Source: Uranotaenia lowii
Lineage: Eukaryota; Arthropoda; Insecta; Diptera; Culicidae
DNA: 64,000 nt
NCBI RefSeq assembly: GCF_029784155.1
Contig: NC_073691.1
Coordinates: 63,742,839 to 63,806,838, forward strand
Direction: 5' to 3'
Shown here: positions 34,570 to 44,730 of the stretch, piece by piece
How the letters are laid out: every line of letters starts with the position of its first letter
Position numbering within the stretch: position 1 is the stretch's first letter
Position numbers and translations under genes: made by a program
The notes under the pieces: model-generated
The model's input: only the letters and a program-made list of their open reading frames with translations
Told to the model about the DNA's origin: nothing
Database searches by the model: none

Positions 34570-35110
34570 GGAGCGGTCGGGCGATGTACAGCGATGGGTT
34601 GTTTTACCTCATGCGAGAGTTTGTTCGTAGGTATGAAAGTTTTTTAAGCTTCGTGACAGTTTTGGGAAAATCTTCGTGACAGTTTTCAATGCGTTGAATT
34701 TCGCATGACAGTACTACTTACTCCGTCCGACTGTAGCCGAGATTCGCTCGGGCTGAGTTGATTCCGAACGAACGTATTTTCCTTTTGCTTGAAGCTACTG
34801 CGGGTGGTGATCACCCCAATCACCTTCCCCTCCCCTCCCCTTTTCGCCTAACCTGCACCGGTACCACATATCGAGTTACGCGCCGAGCGTATGCTGCTGC
34901 TCGGTGCGAATAGATGGCTCGTTCGATCTATTCGAAACCGAGCAGCAGCGCATACGATCAGGCATGGGTACGGTATGGGCACGACAGTCACCCGTGACAG
35001 TCCTGCCCAAACTGTCACGCCCTGCAGCCGACAGTTAGGATGAAATTATTTTCGAAACAGGAGGATGGGGGGATGAAAACCGAACTGTCGGTTGGGTTCG
35101 CTACAGCTTA
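34570..35110. other. Non-Copia insert-like block with TGACAGT cluster
   Basis: The sequence between the RT fragment and the RNase H fragment has no similarity to Copia protein. TGACAGT or CGACAGT-type words recur at least eight times (for example about 34657, 34678, 34706, 34981, 34994, 35028). A C-rich tract lies at 34827-34843. Confidence 0.45.
34889..34956. repeat. Hairpin with ~28-bp arms
   Basis: The left arm CGTATGCTGCTGCTCGGT...GAATAGAT and the right arm ATCTATTC...ACCGAGCAGCAGCGCATACG are nearly perfect inverted copies around a ~10-base loop. The stem would be very stable. The role is unknown. Confidence 0.75.
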
Positions 35111-35329
35111 AAGCACAACACTTTCGGCAACGCATGCTTTGAGCAGATTGTTCAGATACAGCCTGGGTTCTCGCACGTGTGCGATGTAGCCGAAGCATTA
35201 CGGTTCGTTACCGACGGTACAGCAGCGAACCGAGTGGTAAGGAAAACCGAGACAGTTTGTTTGGCAAGAAAAAAGCTGTCATAGCAAAGCTGTACTTTTC
35301 GGAAGCCTGAGTCTGGCTGATAGCCACTG

Positions 35330-35774
35330 ACAAGGCCTGAAGCGTATTTTGCTATACCTTCGACGTATGACCGATATGGCATTGGTATACCACAGAAACG
35401 CGAACACGGATAAACTTATGTTAAATCTTATTTCGTGGTCAACGAAACATCAGCAGACGGTCAGTCTGTCGTCAACCGAAGCTACCATGCGGTCAAGGAA
35501 GGTTTGTTGTTAACAAACTTCTTGGTGAATTGGGTGTGGTTTGCACTTCTTTCACGTTAATGGAGGACAACATCCCTTGCATCCAGTATCTGGAATAGAC
35601 GCGGACCCATCAGTGGATGAAGCATCTGGACGTGAAGTATGCATTCATCAGGGAGATCGTAAGAAGCGTTCGCTTTTTTTGGGGCACATCTCTACTGAGG
35701 ATCAGCCAGCTGATGCGTTCACGAAGGCGTTACCAAGGGCGAGGCACGCGAAGCTGTTCAGCATTCTCAATTGA
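35330..35774 (+). pseudogene. RNase H C-terminal part of the Copia-type polyprotein
   Basis: SLKRILRYLRRMTDMALVYHRN opens the region. SWSTKHQQTVSLSSTEAT gives the characteristic Copia RNase H segment. MKHLDVKYAFIREIV and ISTEDQPADAFTKALPRARH follow in other frames and end at the stop just upstream of the polypurine tract. At least three frame changes are needed, so it is dead. Confidence 0.85.
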
Positions 35775-35780
35775 CAAATT

Positions 35781-35789
35781 GAGGGGAGG
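35781..35789 (+). promoter_or_regulatory. Polypurine tract of the Copia-type element
   Basis: GAGGGGAGG directly abuts the TG of the 3' LTR, the usual plus-strand priming site. Confidence 0.75.
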
Positions 35790-36133
35790 TGTTGAACTTA
35801 CGGTTTTCGGGAGAAGTATTACTGTGGAGTATTATGGATATACATATATTGGATATATTTGGTATTGGTATATATTCGATTACTGAAGTAGTACTGTGGA
35901 TCAGTATTACTCAAACTGTGGTTAGCAGTTATACTGCAGTGTTGGCAGGCAGAAATGAGTAGAAGCATCAAAGTACTCATTGAGAAATGGGTACTTTCCC
36001 GGTTAGGGAATATGAGAAGTGAAAAGTGACAAATAGCTATCGCTTATGTAGTGAGTACTATTATTGTGACTAGACGAACGAAATTGAATAAAGTCTAACT
36101 CTATTCCACCACTGAAACCTGCGTTTTCAACAA
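35790..36133 (+). repeat. 3' LTR of the Copia-type element
   Basis: 344 bp from TGTTGAACTTACGG to TTTTCAACA. It contains AATAAA at about 36088, and AGTTC follows directly. Confidence 0.8.
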
Positions 36134-36138
36134 GTTCA
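36134..36138 (+). repeat. Target-site duplication AGTTC, right (Copia-type element)
   Basis: Matches 32234-32238. Confidence 0.75.
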
Positions 36139-36352
36139 AACTCGAGCTTGGATTTCAACCCGTCAACGCTCATTTGGCGCTAGTGTTTTGTCGCCAGAAT
36201 TCCATGAAAGCAGATAGCTCCTGATGCCACGTATGGACGTTTTTGCTCTTCTAGTTTTAAGTACGCGATAATCTTTGGTGAGTTGCACCGGTGCTAAAGC
36301 ATGGATCATCCAAAATCTCGACGCACTGTTTATTATACCATAGCGCTCCTAG

Positions 36353-37088
36353 TTGTCGGATCTGGAATTTTTTGACAGCACTTTGTTCGGAAAGGTTTCT
36401 TCTATCAGGGGTGAAGATTTCATTACGATTCGTTTTGTGTCAAAAAAGTTACACGTGATAGAGGCCGCGAGACGAAAATTAATTTTGGACAACTACGTCA
36501 AAAAACCCAATGGTCTGGTTCATAAATCGCGAAATCTGATTTTGGGAGGCTTCCTGACCAAAAATTTTCACAAAGCCACTGGGTGGGGTGATGTCCCCAT
36601 CAAGTTCAAATTGGTTTTTGCCAATAACTTTGCAGAAAAGTGTATGATCTGGCAACATATTTGGAGCTGCGTACGAAAAACTCCGTTTTTTTTGTGAAAA
36701 ACAAGACCATGGACTCCGGAATGTACAAGGAGGAGTGCTTGAAAAATTTCCTTACATTAGATCTCATAAAGAACCAGTAAAGTTTTCGTTAGATTTGGCC
36801 AGCTGCCACTACAGCGAAGAGGTACTACAGTGGTATCGTGCCAACTGGTGGTTTTTGTCGAAAAGGACGTCAACCCACCCAACTGCCCTCAATTCCACCC
36901 TATCGAAAAATTTTGGGTAATTCTTAATCAGAAGATGAAGAAGAATGGTAGGACGACTCAAGATGCAACAGAGATGAAGTGATTGTGGAACAAAATGGTC
37001 GCTGAGGTCAGCGAATAGGGTGTCCAAACTATGATGAGTGGTACTCGACGAAAAGTTCTAAATTTCATCAAGACAACATCGGAATAAT
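36353..37088 (+). pseudogene. Tc1/mariner transposase remnant, DD37E-like
   Basis: Transposase catalytic-domain fragments follow each other in different frames: FANNFAEKCMIWQ, KNKTMDSGMYKEECLKNF, DLASCHYSEEVLQWYRAN, and after a shift VEKDVNPPNCPQFHPIEKFW, then QKMKKNGRTTQDATEMK and a C-terminal RRKVLNFIKTTSE. The spacing from the Asp of DLASCHYS to the Glu of PIEKFW is about 37 residues once the shift is allowed for, placing it with DD37E elements described from mosquitoes. The DNA-binding N-terminus is not recognisable. At least two frameshifts and two stops make it inactive. The element probably extends to about 37190. Confidence 0.8.
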
Positions 37089-37199
37089 TTTTTTTATTAT
37101 TTTTCCTTAAAATTGCAGTAAAAAACCCTACAATTTAAGTATAAAACATTTTGAACCGTAAGGACGTGGCTGGCGCCGTTATTGACCATATAATATAAG

Positions 37200-38639
37200 G
37201 AACCTTCGAAACGTGTACACAGAAAATGGTATCTAATCCCAAGCCCCATTTATTTGGATCTATGTACAATTTTGATGGTTCTTGTCAATAACTGAGTAGC
37301 AACTACTGAAATATACGGTTCATCTAAGCACAAGCTCAAGCTCAAGTGTTTTTAATGCTAATTCTAACATTTTAAATTGATTTTTTAGTCAAAAATAAAC
37401 ACATATAAGAATTTTAAATCAACAGATTTTTCGCATTCAAACAACCACACACAAAAAAAAATACAAAATTTTCTGCAGCGAAACCTCGGTACCGAACCCT
37501 CACGTGAACTGAATTTACTTGTTATTCGCGAAAATTGGATCCGAGATCCGATTGGGCAGATATGGTGAGAAGCAGCACATTACTGTTTCCCAAAATGCGA
37601 AAAAAAAAATTACCGACATGAACAAAATATAATACCAAACTGGCTTGTTGCAAGCGGAACAGATTCGTTATTATTATTGGTAGTTTATGTTATTTGGCAG
37701 AAAATAATAAAACAGTTTGTCGGATCGAGTCTCCCCGTTCCAAAGCAGTTCTTTCGCTGTCCATTCAAGCTCGGTTGGTGGTGATGTGTTGTATGATATT
37801 GTTTTTTTTTCGTTCCGTTCACGATACGCGCGTCTTTTTCCGCAGGGCTAACGCTAAGAAAAGAAAAAAAACGCACCGAACCCGCACCGAGTTAGTGGGA
37901 GTTTTCAGAAGTGAAGTTGTAAATTGAAAATGGTATGAAAAAGTGAAAAGTTTTGGCTTCATTTGATCGGCCTCTTTTCTGGTGTTTTTTCTGTCTTTCT
38001 TTGAACAAAAGATATAGGTATAGGAACGTACGTATGTGGGGAAGTAACAGACAACTTTTGAAATAATAATTATCCACATTTGCGGCAGAAAGGTTTATGA
38101 ACCAGCAGGTGATTTTGAGGATTAGATTCAGCGGTGGTTTGAAACAATGAGGTTTGAGCCTGAGGGTATGCAATTGAAATATGTTTCATTTTGAGAACAC
38201 ATACATGATTCTTTCTGGTTTGTTAGAGTTTTTCATTATTTATTTACCGAATCAAGGATTAAAAAATACATTCTATTTATTATAATTTTGTACGTATAAA
38301 TGGCGGAAACCTCATAATGCCAAAGTGAAGATATTTTTCCGGGATTTTAAGCCCAATGGTCATCCCAAAATGTGAAGATATTGATACGCCCGCGGTGTAT
38401 AGGTAAGAGAGTGGTCCATTGCGCAAGCGATAGATATCAGGCTTATTTAAAATAAAATAAGGAAAATCCAATGGCTTATAAGGTTGTCAGGCAGAGCCTC
38501 GAAAAATCAGGCAAATCCTGAAAAAGCTCGCAATTCAGCCCACTTGGCTCGTATTTTGGCGCTACAACTCATAACATTCGCTATCTGACTTGTTCAAGTT
38601 AGGTAGCGTAACATTGACCGTCTGGTGCTGCTATTCATA
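37200..38639. other. Unannotated region
   Basis: No gene is recognised. The stretch 37720-37930 is less AT-rich and could be a host promoter or leader, but I see no supported coding exon. The phrase AGATATTGATACGCCCGCG near 38376 has a near copy near 39020. Confidence 0.4.
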
Positions 38640-38646
38640 CTTATAT

Positions 38647-38915
38647 CACAGGGAACAGACGTACAAGCTCGAACAAAAAATCTTTAAAAAAAGTGTGTAA
38701 AATTTCAAATGCTGACATCCAAAAAATACGTTGAAAATTGACTTGAAACAGTGCCATCTATTGCACCGTTCAAAAGTTACAAATCAAATTTTCACAGTTC
38801 TCTTTGGTGTATTTGGAGACATCTGGTGACTAAGCTAAAAAGGAAAAATTGGTCAAAATGTTCGTTGCAAATTTTACACAAGTTTCGTGAAATAGCTTGT
38901 ACGTCTGTTCTCTGT
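38647..38915. mobile_element. MITE, 269 bp, 7-bp duplication
   Basis: The inverted ends CACAGGGAACAGACGTACAA and, reversed, CACAGAGAACAGACGTACAA match at 22 of 23 positions. CTTATAT flanks both sides (38640-38646, 38916-38922). Non-coding. The superfamily is uncertain (P- or hAT-like by duplication length). Confidence 0.78.
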
Positions 38916-38922
38916 GCTTATA

Positions 38923-39883
38923 TTTACTAAACAAATATTTTTTTAAAAATTCGAATAAATTTTATTGGCTCCTTGAAGGATCGCCAAATGTGGAAACCAC
39001 TTGCTGCCAAAATGAAGAAATAGATACGCCCGCGCACAGTGGTCCAAAATGGCTCAAAGTGGAACTTATTTCCTAGAGTCTCTGTCATTCATCTTACCAC
39101 TTAAGTGTCTTCAGAACATTTTCTTCTTTAAACATGCTTCATTACTTGATCAAAAGTTAGTCAAAATCCAACATTAAAAATTGAAATTTCTAACTCTTTT
39201 GTTTCAATAGATAGAGCTTTACTTTATACTACAAAGTTGTAGAATACGTAAAACTATGAAACATTGTTGAGCACATCGAAACTCTGTCTCTTTTCAGATC
39301 AGAGTTATAAAGGTTTTATTTTGAAACTTACTTAAAAGTTTTTTTTTATTCATAACTATAGTTAGATGAGGATTTACATGAATAAGATGATCTGAACATT
39401 TGTTGAGGCACTCAAATCACACGTTTTGCCTAAGATTTCAACATTCTACGACGTTTCCTAGCAAACTTATTGCAACTTTAGGTTTTATTCTCAACTTTAC
39501 GAGCGTTTTTTGCTAAAACGTGCAAGTGGATTTTTAAAACTAATAAATCATATGGACACTTGAACTATCAGGTATCAGAAAAGTGGTGGCTCAATAGCCG
39601 CACGTTATCCAAACTATCGGGAAAATTGTGCCTGGCCTTTTTATGTTTGTTTTATTTTTTTTTTTAATTTCATCATTTACCTGAGAAATCCTGGGAATCC
39701 ATTATAGGGTGGCAATAACAACTGAATATAAAAATTTAATCAGTTAGGAGAATCCACAAAGGGAAAATCAAGCATTGAAGCTGATTTCATTTTTCTTGTT
39801 AAAATTTATATTTTAATTTTTTTTATTAATTTTCATTTTAATTTATTTATTTATTTATTTTTCCAATAGATAGCCTGATTATA
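38923..39883. other. Unannotated AT-rich region
   Basis: Nothing is recognised apart from an AAAT-type repeat on the minus strand at about 39840-39865, which lies just downstream of the stop of the gene at 39884-40576 and includes AATAAA. Confidence 0.45.
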
Positions 39884-40576
39884 TTATTCCAGTGGATGGG
39901 GAATGATTTTTTTCACCCTCCAGAACTTAGTGTTTATAGACGATTTATTGAGCTTTGCAATACACTTCAGGAGCATTTCAGCTCCATTGTGACCACTGAG
40001 GTTCAATTCATTAGATACTGTGATTATTCCTTTCCGTGGTGGAGGCACGGGTGTAAACGGAAGAACAGATAGATCCTTGAATCTGCCGCTAACTTTTAAA
40101 GAATCCAATGATCCTTTTAGCCAGTTGAGGCTCTCAGCATCGGCAGCGTGGAACCAAGCGATTCCTGACCTGACAGAAAGCTACAGCCATAAAAACGTGG
40201 TTGATGGCAAACATCAGGAACCTCTTGTTGAAGATTGATCAATACAGATTTAAGATCATCGAAGAAAGCTTCGTCAATGTCTTTTCTTTTCTTTTTAACG
40301 TGACTTTGAGATCAGCGGAGAGGGCCATCCGTTGCCTCTTATCCAGATTATCAGCCGGGGATACAGCAGGTCGTTTTTTTGACGATGACGGACTCGCCAA
40401 GAGAGTGTGCTCCAAATCGGAATCTGCAAAGGATAAAAAACATTTTTCAGTAATAAAGTGTTTTCCACTACGAGATAATGACTTACTCAAAATAACCGAT
40501 TTAAATTTGCTTTTTTTTAGTTCAAAGTAAGTGGTAACTTACCAGAGTTGTTCGGAATTTCAAAAACGTTTGGCAT
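39884..40576 (-). pseudogene. Intron-bearing gene remnant, DUF4780-like C-terminal domain
   Basis: A short first exon (40576-40543) starts MPNVFEIPNNS and ends at a strong donor GTAAGT. The acceptor TATCCTTTGCAG ends at 40424, and the frame continues in phase as DSDLEHTLLASPSSSKKRP and a basic, Lys/Arg-rich stretch. The frame then breaks in an A-rich run near 40290, where DIDEAFFDDLKSVLINLQQE continues one frame over. It breaks again at a duplicated TCAGG near 40160, after which GIAWFHAADAESLNWLKGSL and KGIITVSNELN up to FWRVKKIIPHPLE run to a stop. The last part resembles the insect domain DUF4780; this is from memory and not verified. The intron argues against a processed copy. Two lesions suggest a pseudogene, unless they are sequencing errors. 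Confidence 0.5.
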
Positions 40577-43500
40577 TTTGAAAATTTAGTTGAATAACAA
40601 TGCCACCTCACGTTAGCACTAGAAATGACTAAGTGACTAGCCGGGGTCAGTAACATTTTTATGCGACATCAACAACGACAATAGAAGTTAAAATTTCACA
40701 CACTAGTAAAGCATTAATTAGCGGGAAAATCATGACCTAGGATATTACACATATAACAGCATCCTTGGTCCAATTCCAATCCGCGAAACAACGTATCTAT
40801 TATCATGACTTGGCAATAAAATTTTATATCACCAGCGCGGCGTACAAATAATAAAAATATTTCTAAATGCGATTGCTTCGGGTCACTCATTTCGATGAAC
40901 GCTAAGGAATATACGCTAAGCATACTTAGATACTCACGCTCATGTCAGATATATAATTTAAAGAATCATAACGGCATGTAAAATGTTTATGGGATTCGGA
41001 TAAGCACGAATATTTTCCCATACAACTTTGTATCCTTCATGATACTTATGCTCTTGCATTCCGAATTCGGTAACTCTACCGACTAAGGTAGTATACAAAC
41101 GAATTGGGTCTTTTACGAAATTGTATGATATTCATGTGAGTAAATGAATTTGTGGCTGTTTCATAGTATACATTCCCGTTTAAATTTATATGCATGGCAC
41201 ACATTTTGATGGGCTTGGATCACTTGGGCTTAGTATTAATGTAGAAGAATATACTCCGATGACATTAAAGCACTCACACTGAGCTAGGAGAACTCACAAA
41301 GATAAAAATGATGATGGTAAATTTATGTGTCATGTTACTAGCAATAGAATCGAAGATTTTCTTCGTTTCGCCAGATACAATTATGATTGGCACGCTAATT
41401 TCGAGCGTTAGCCGATACAAAACTCAGAACAAAACTGATTATCCACATCAATTATTTCGGTTACATCTTGCTAAACGTTGTGATAGAAGCTGAAACACTA
41501 CGTAGCAGGCACACATGCGCTTGTATTTGTGGATTCATTTTAAAGTGATTCCATTGCACATACACAAGAGAACGTCGGCTGGACACACTCACACCTGCAC
41601 ATCTCGGGATAACTCGCAAACCGCACCAAATTAAATTAATTTTTCCCAAGAATAAAATAAAGAATTTGATCACAAAACCCGTTACACTTTGCGAATTTCT
41701 AATCGCATTTGAAAGAACACTGTTAAGAACTTATTTTTTGGGCACTTTTAACAAATTGAAACGCGCTGCGACCCAATGTTTCCAACAACTAGATGCGCAC
41801 GTTGATCGAAAGAGATGTGATCTGCTTGACGTCTCGCGATTTTTTTTCCATTGCACTAGCGATAGATAACGACCAACTCAGCACTCAGCACACGTGCCTA
41901 TGCCCGTAGAGGAATTTGCACTGTGCGTCTCATATTGAGCCCCACCCACACACATATTGTCCAAGTTATACTATTCTTAGTAGAGTCATCAACTCATATG
42001 AAGACGATTAACTCATTACGGGTTCAATCAATTACGAACCTCAAATGAAGGCTCTAACAGAATTCTCTGGCTGCTTCCTTAGAACCGGTTCACTGTCAAA
42101 TCTCAAGTGTCAACAACTTCCTGCGAACCTCAATCAAAATCCAATTTGTAGGTTCGGCACAATAACATTGTCGACATTTTTTGGCGGCGGCGCACATTTT
42201 TCGGCAGAGAGCAACAGCGTCGAAATGCTTTGAAGTTGCCCGGCAAGTCGGAGCCGAACATCGAGAGTGCAAGTGCCAATGCAATCAGGCAATCAAATTA
42301 GAGCAAATAAAATTTCTGTCAAATTTGATCTGGACGAACCAGTTACCGGAGGGAAGATACACAAACTTGTTAATTTATCCACCTAGTAGAGCTTTTCGAC
42401 AGGCGTCAAACAATTTAATTTTATTCCTTCACTGCTTGTTATGAAATTTTTACTAAAGTGCAACATTCAAAAATATGTGTAAGTATTCGTTTAAAATCTT
42501 GTTCGAACAAAAAGGTGATAAGTTGGTTTAAATACTTTTCTTCAGCTGACGAAACAGTGGATTGGAAACATATTTCTAATTGGTCTCTTAAGAACAGATG
42601 TACAAACCAACCAGACGAAAGCGAAAGAAAACTGGATTGACACGTGGTGAGTTTTTGCTCTGCCTTTGACAGTTTCCAAACAATTTAAAGATTTCGGTTC
42701 ACATTTTCAGTAGCTAGATTGCTCTTGAGTGCTGATTGTAATTGTCATTTCATTATTGTAAGTATGTAAGTGGTTGATAAATTTGACATTTCAATAGAAA
42801 TTAAAACATTGAGGATTAAATACATGGCAACTAGTTTTTTGCATTACGCCTGATAAATTACTTTGAATTATAGTTCAAGGGATTCTTCAAAATCAAACAG
42901 GACACTTTACGTAAGTAACTCAAAACTATAAAATTGAAGAATTTGGTCTCAATTTTTCTCAGAAATTCAAACCTGCCATAGGAAACGCCCGGAGCCGAGT
43001 GGAGTGTTATTTGACCTCTTTTACCCATATTTAAGCTTTTTTTCTCAGCTCAGCAGGTATAAGCTTTTTCAGCTGGAAATTTTTTGATCAAATTCAAATT
43101 TACGAAGTTTTGGTTAGATTATTTTTTAAGGGTTAAAGGGTCATATAATTCCTAACTCAGATATCTAAGGTTTATATCCGACGGCAGATCTGAATTTCTG
43201 AAAAAAAAATTCTCATGATATAAGCAGTAAAATACCTAAAACCTGCGTTTTCAAAATGTTAGGAATTTTAGTTCTAAATTTTTTCTATTGTGAAAAGAGT
43301 TTTATGTAAGTCAAGATTTACTTAGGGTTTAATGTTTTTTCACGTCCCTAAGTTTGATGTTCTGCTGCAGTGATAAAAACACTTAGAATACCAAACTGTG
43401 GATAGCTAAAAGGAATAAAAGAAGCAAGTCAGAAAATGAGCCTTAAGCGGGCCACAAATGGCTTGTGCAACAAAATTTAAGAAATGAATTTTGATTAGTA

Positions 43501-43825
43501 TGGAATAAAGACTCCAGTGCAACTTGAATTTTAAAAAATGGTCTCTCCCATCCTCAGATAATCGGATTAGAATTTTAAGTGTAGTTTTTAGAAAATGTTT
43601 TAACTAAGTTAAAGTCATATAATGATAACATACACATTTTTATAAAACATACATATGAACAAGATTTCGGTCTCAATCGTTCGAATGAGATCAAAAGAAA
43701 TGCAATATATCATAAGATGGCTGAGATATGGCTGATCAAAATTTTCATGGTTTTTATTGGGTGATCCCAAATTTATGGCCCACAGTGTATTCATTACGCA
43801 GGATATTAAAAGTTTTAAACGCTTA
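40577..43825. other. Unannotated region upstream of the 39.9-40.6 kb gene
   Basis: No coding gene is recognised. A donor-like GTGAGT follows a purine-rich stretch at about 42650. The segment 43684-43731 (GAATGAGATCAAAAGAAATG and following) recurs nearly unchanged at 56070-56118 inside the large hAT-type element, so part of this stretch is a dispersed repeat. Confidence 0.4.
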
Positions 43826-44032
43826 AAAAAAGAAGAAGAAAGAAGAAAGAAGAAAGAAGAAAGAAGAAAGAAGAAAGAAGAAAGAAGAAAGAAGAAAGAA
43901 GAAAGAAGAAAGAAGAAAGAAGAAAGAAGAAAGAAGAAAGAAGAAAGAAGAAAGAAGAAAGAAGAAAGAAGAAAGAAGAAGAAGAAGAAAGAAGAAAGAA
44001 GAAAGAAGAAAGAAGAAAGAAGAAAGAAGAAA
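43826..44032 (+). repeat. (GAAGAAA)n microsatellite
   Basis: Heptamer repeats of GAAGAAA with one GAA-only interruption near 43978 run directly into the assembly gap, so the true length is unknown. A long ORF here only reflects the repeat and the Ns. Confidence 0.95.
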
Positions 44033-44532
44033 NNNNNNNNNNNNNNNNNNNNNNNNNNNNNNNNNNNNNNNNNNNNNNNNNNNNNNNNNNNNNNNNNNNN
44101 NNNNNNNNNNNNNNNNNNNNNNNNNNNNNNNNNNNNNNNNNNNNNNNNNNNNNNNNNNNNNNNNNNNNNNNNNNNNNNNNNNNNNNNNNNNNNNNNNNNN
44201 NNNNNNNNNNNNNNNNNNNNNNNNNNNNNNNNNNNNNNNNNNNNNNNNNNNNNNNNNNNNNNNNNNNNNNNNNNNNNNNNNNNNNNNNNNNNNNNNNNNN
44301 NNNNNNNNNNNNNNNNNNNNNNNNNNNNNNNNNNNNNNNNNNNNNNNNNNNNNNNNNNNNNNNNNNNNNNNNNNNNNNNNNNNNNNNNNNNNNNNNNNNN
44401 NNNNNNNNNNNNNNNNNNNNNNNNNNNNNNNNNNNNNNNNNNNNNNNNNNNNNNNNNNNNNNNNNNNNNNNNNNNNNNNNNNNNNNNNNNNNNNNNNNNN
44501 NNNNNNNNNNNNNNNNNNNNNNNNNNNNNNNN
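44033..44532. other. Assembly gap, 500 Ns
   Basis: Exactly 500 Ns, a round placeholder length. The missing piece may contain the 5' LTR and primer-binding site of the Gypsy-type element downstream. Confidence 0.98.
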
Positions 44533-44730
44533 AATAAAATAAATGAATGGAAAAAATTTAAATGAGAAACTGCAGCCTTTAGCTGAGTACAGTGAGGCGA
44601 AATCCGCCAGTTTATAAGTATTTAAATTGATGCTAGGTTGATAGAGTTAGTGGTGAGCTTATCACAGAGTTTAACATTAAATGATTTTTTTCGTTTATCC
44701 TCCTTTACCAAAAACCAGCCAAAAACGAAA
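44533..44730 (+). other. Leader upstream of the Gypsy-type gag
   Basis: No LTR end or primer-binding site could be identified in this piece. GAGGCGAAATCCGCCAG at about 44593 is a small palindrome. A pyrimidine-rich tract followed by CAG lies just before the gag ATG, so a further splice acceptor is conceivable. Confidence 0.4.

Larger units (their letters stand above)
32239..36133 (+). mobile_element. Copia-type LTR retrotransposon, heavily degraded
   Basis: Two related LTR ends begin TGTTGGACTTACGG and TGTTGAACTTACGG, and AGTTC flanks the whole. A polypurine tract (GAGGGGAGG, 35781-35789) precedes the 3' LTR. Coding remnants are a protease-like IIDSGASQCM, duplicated RT C-terminal pieces (DLIGCLQ) and an RNase H end with SWSTKHQQTVSLSSTEA and STEDQPADAFTKAL, all diagnostic of Ty1/Copia. 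Gag, integrase and most of RT are missing. The 5' interior is a degenerate tandem array, and about 34.6-35.1 kb holds foreign-looking sequence with a hairpin. Confidence 0.85.

Noticed and set aside
43757..44542. Long open frame across the GAAGAAA repeat and the Ns
   Set aside because: It encodes only Lys/Glu/Arg repeats from the microsatellite and undefined residues from the gap.
44638..44730. N-terminal extension of Gag from a TTG codon
   Set aside because: Eukaryotic initiation is expected at ATG; the ATG at 44731 has a good context and the extension shows no domain.
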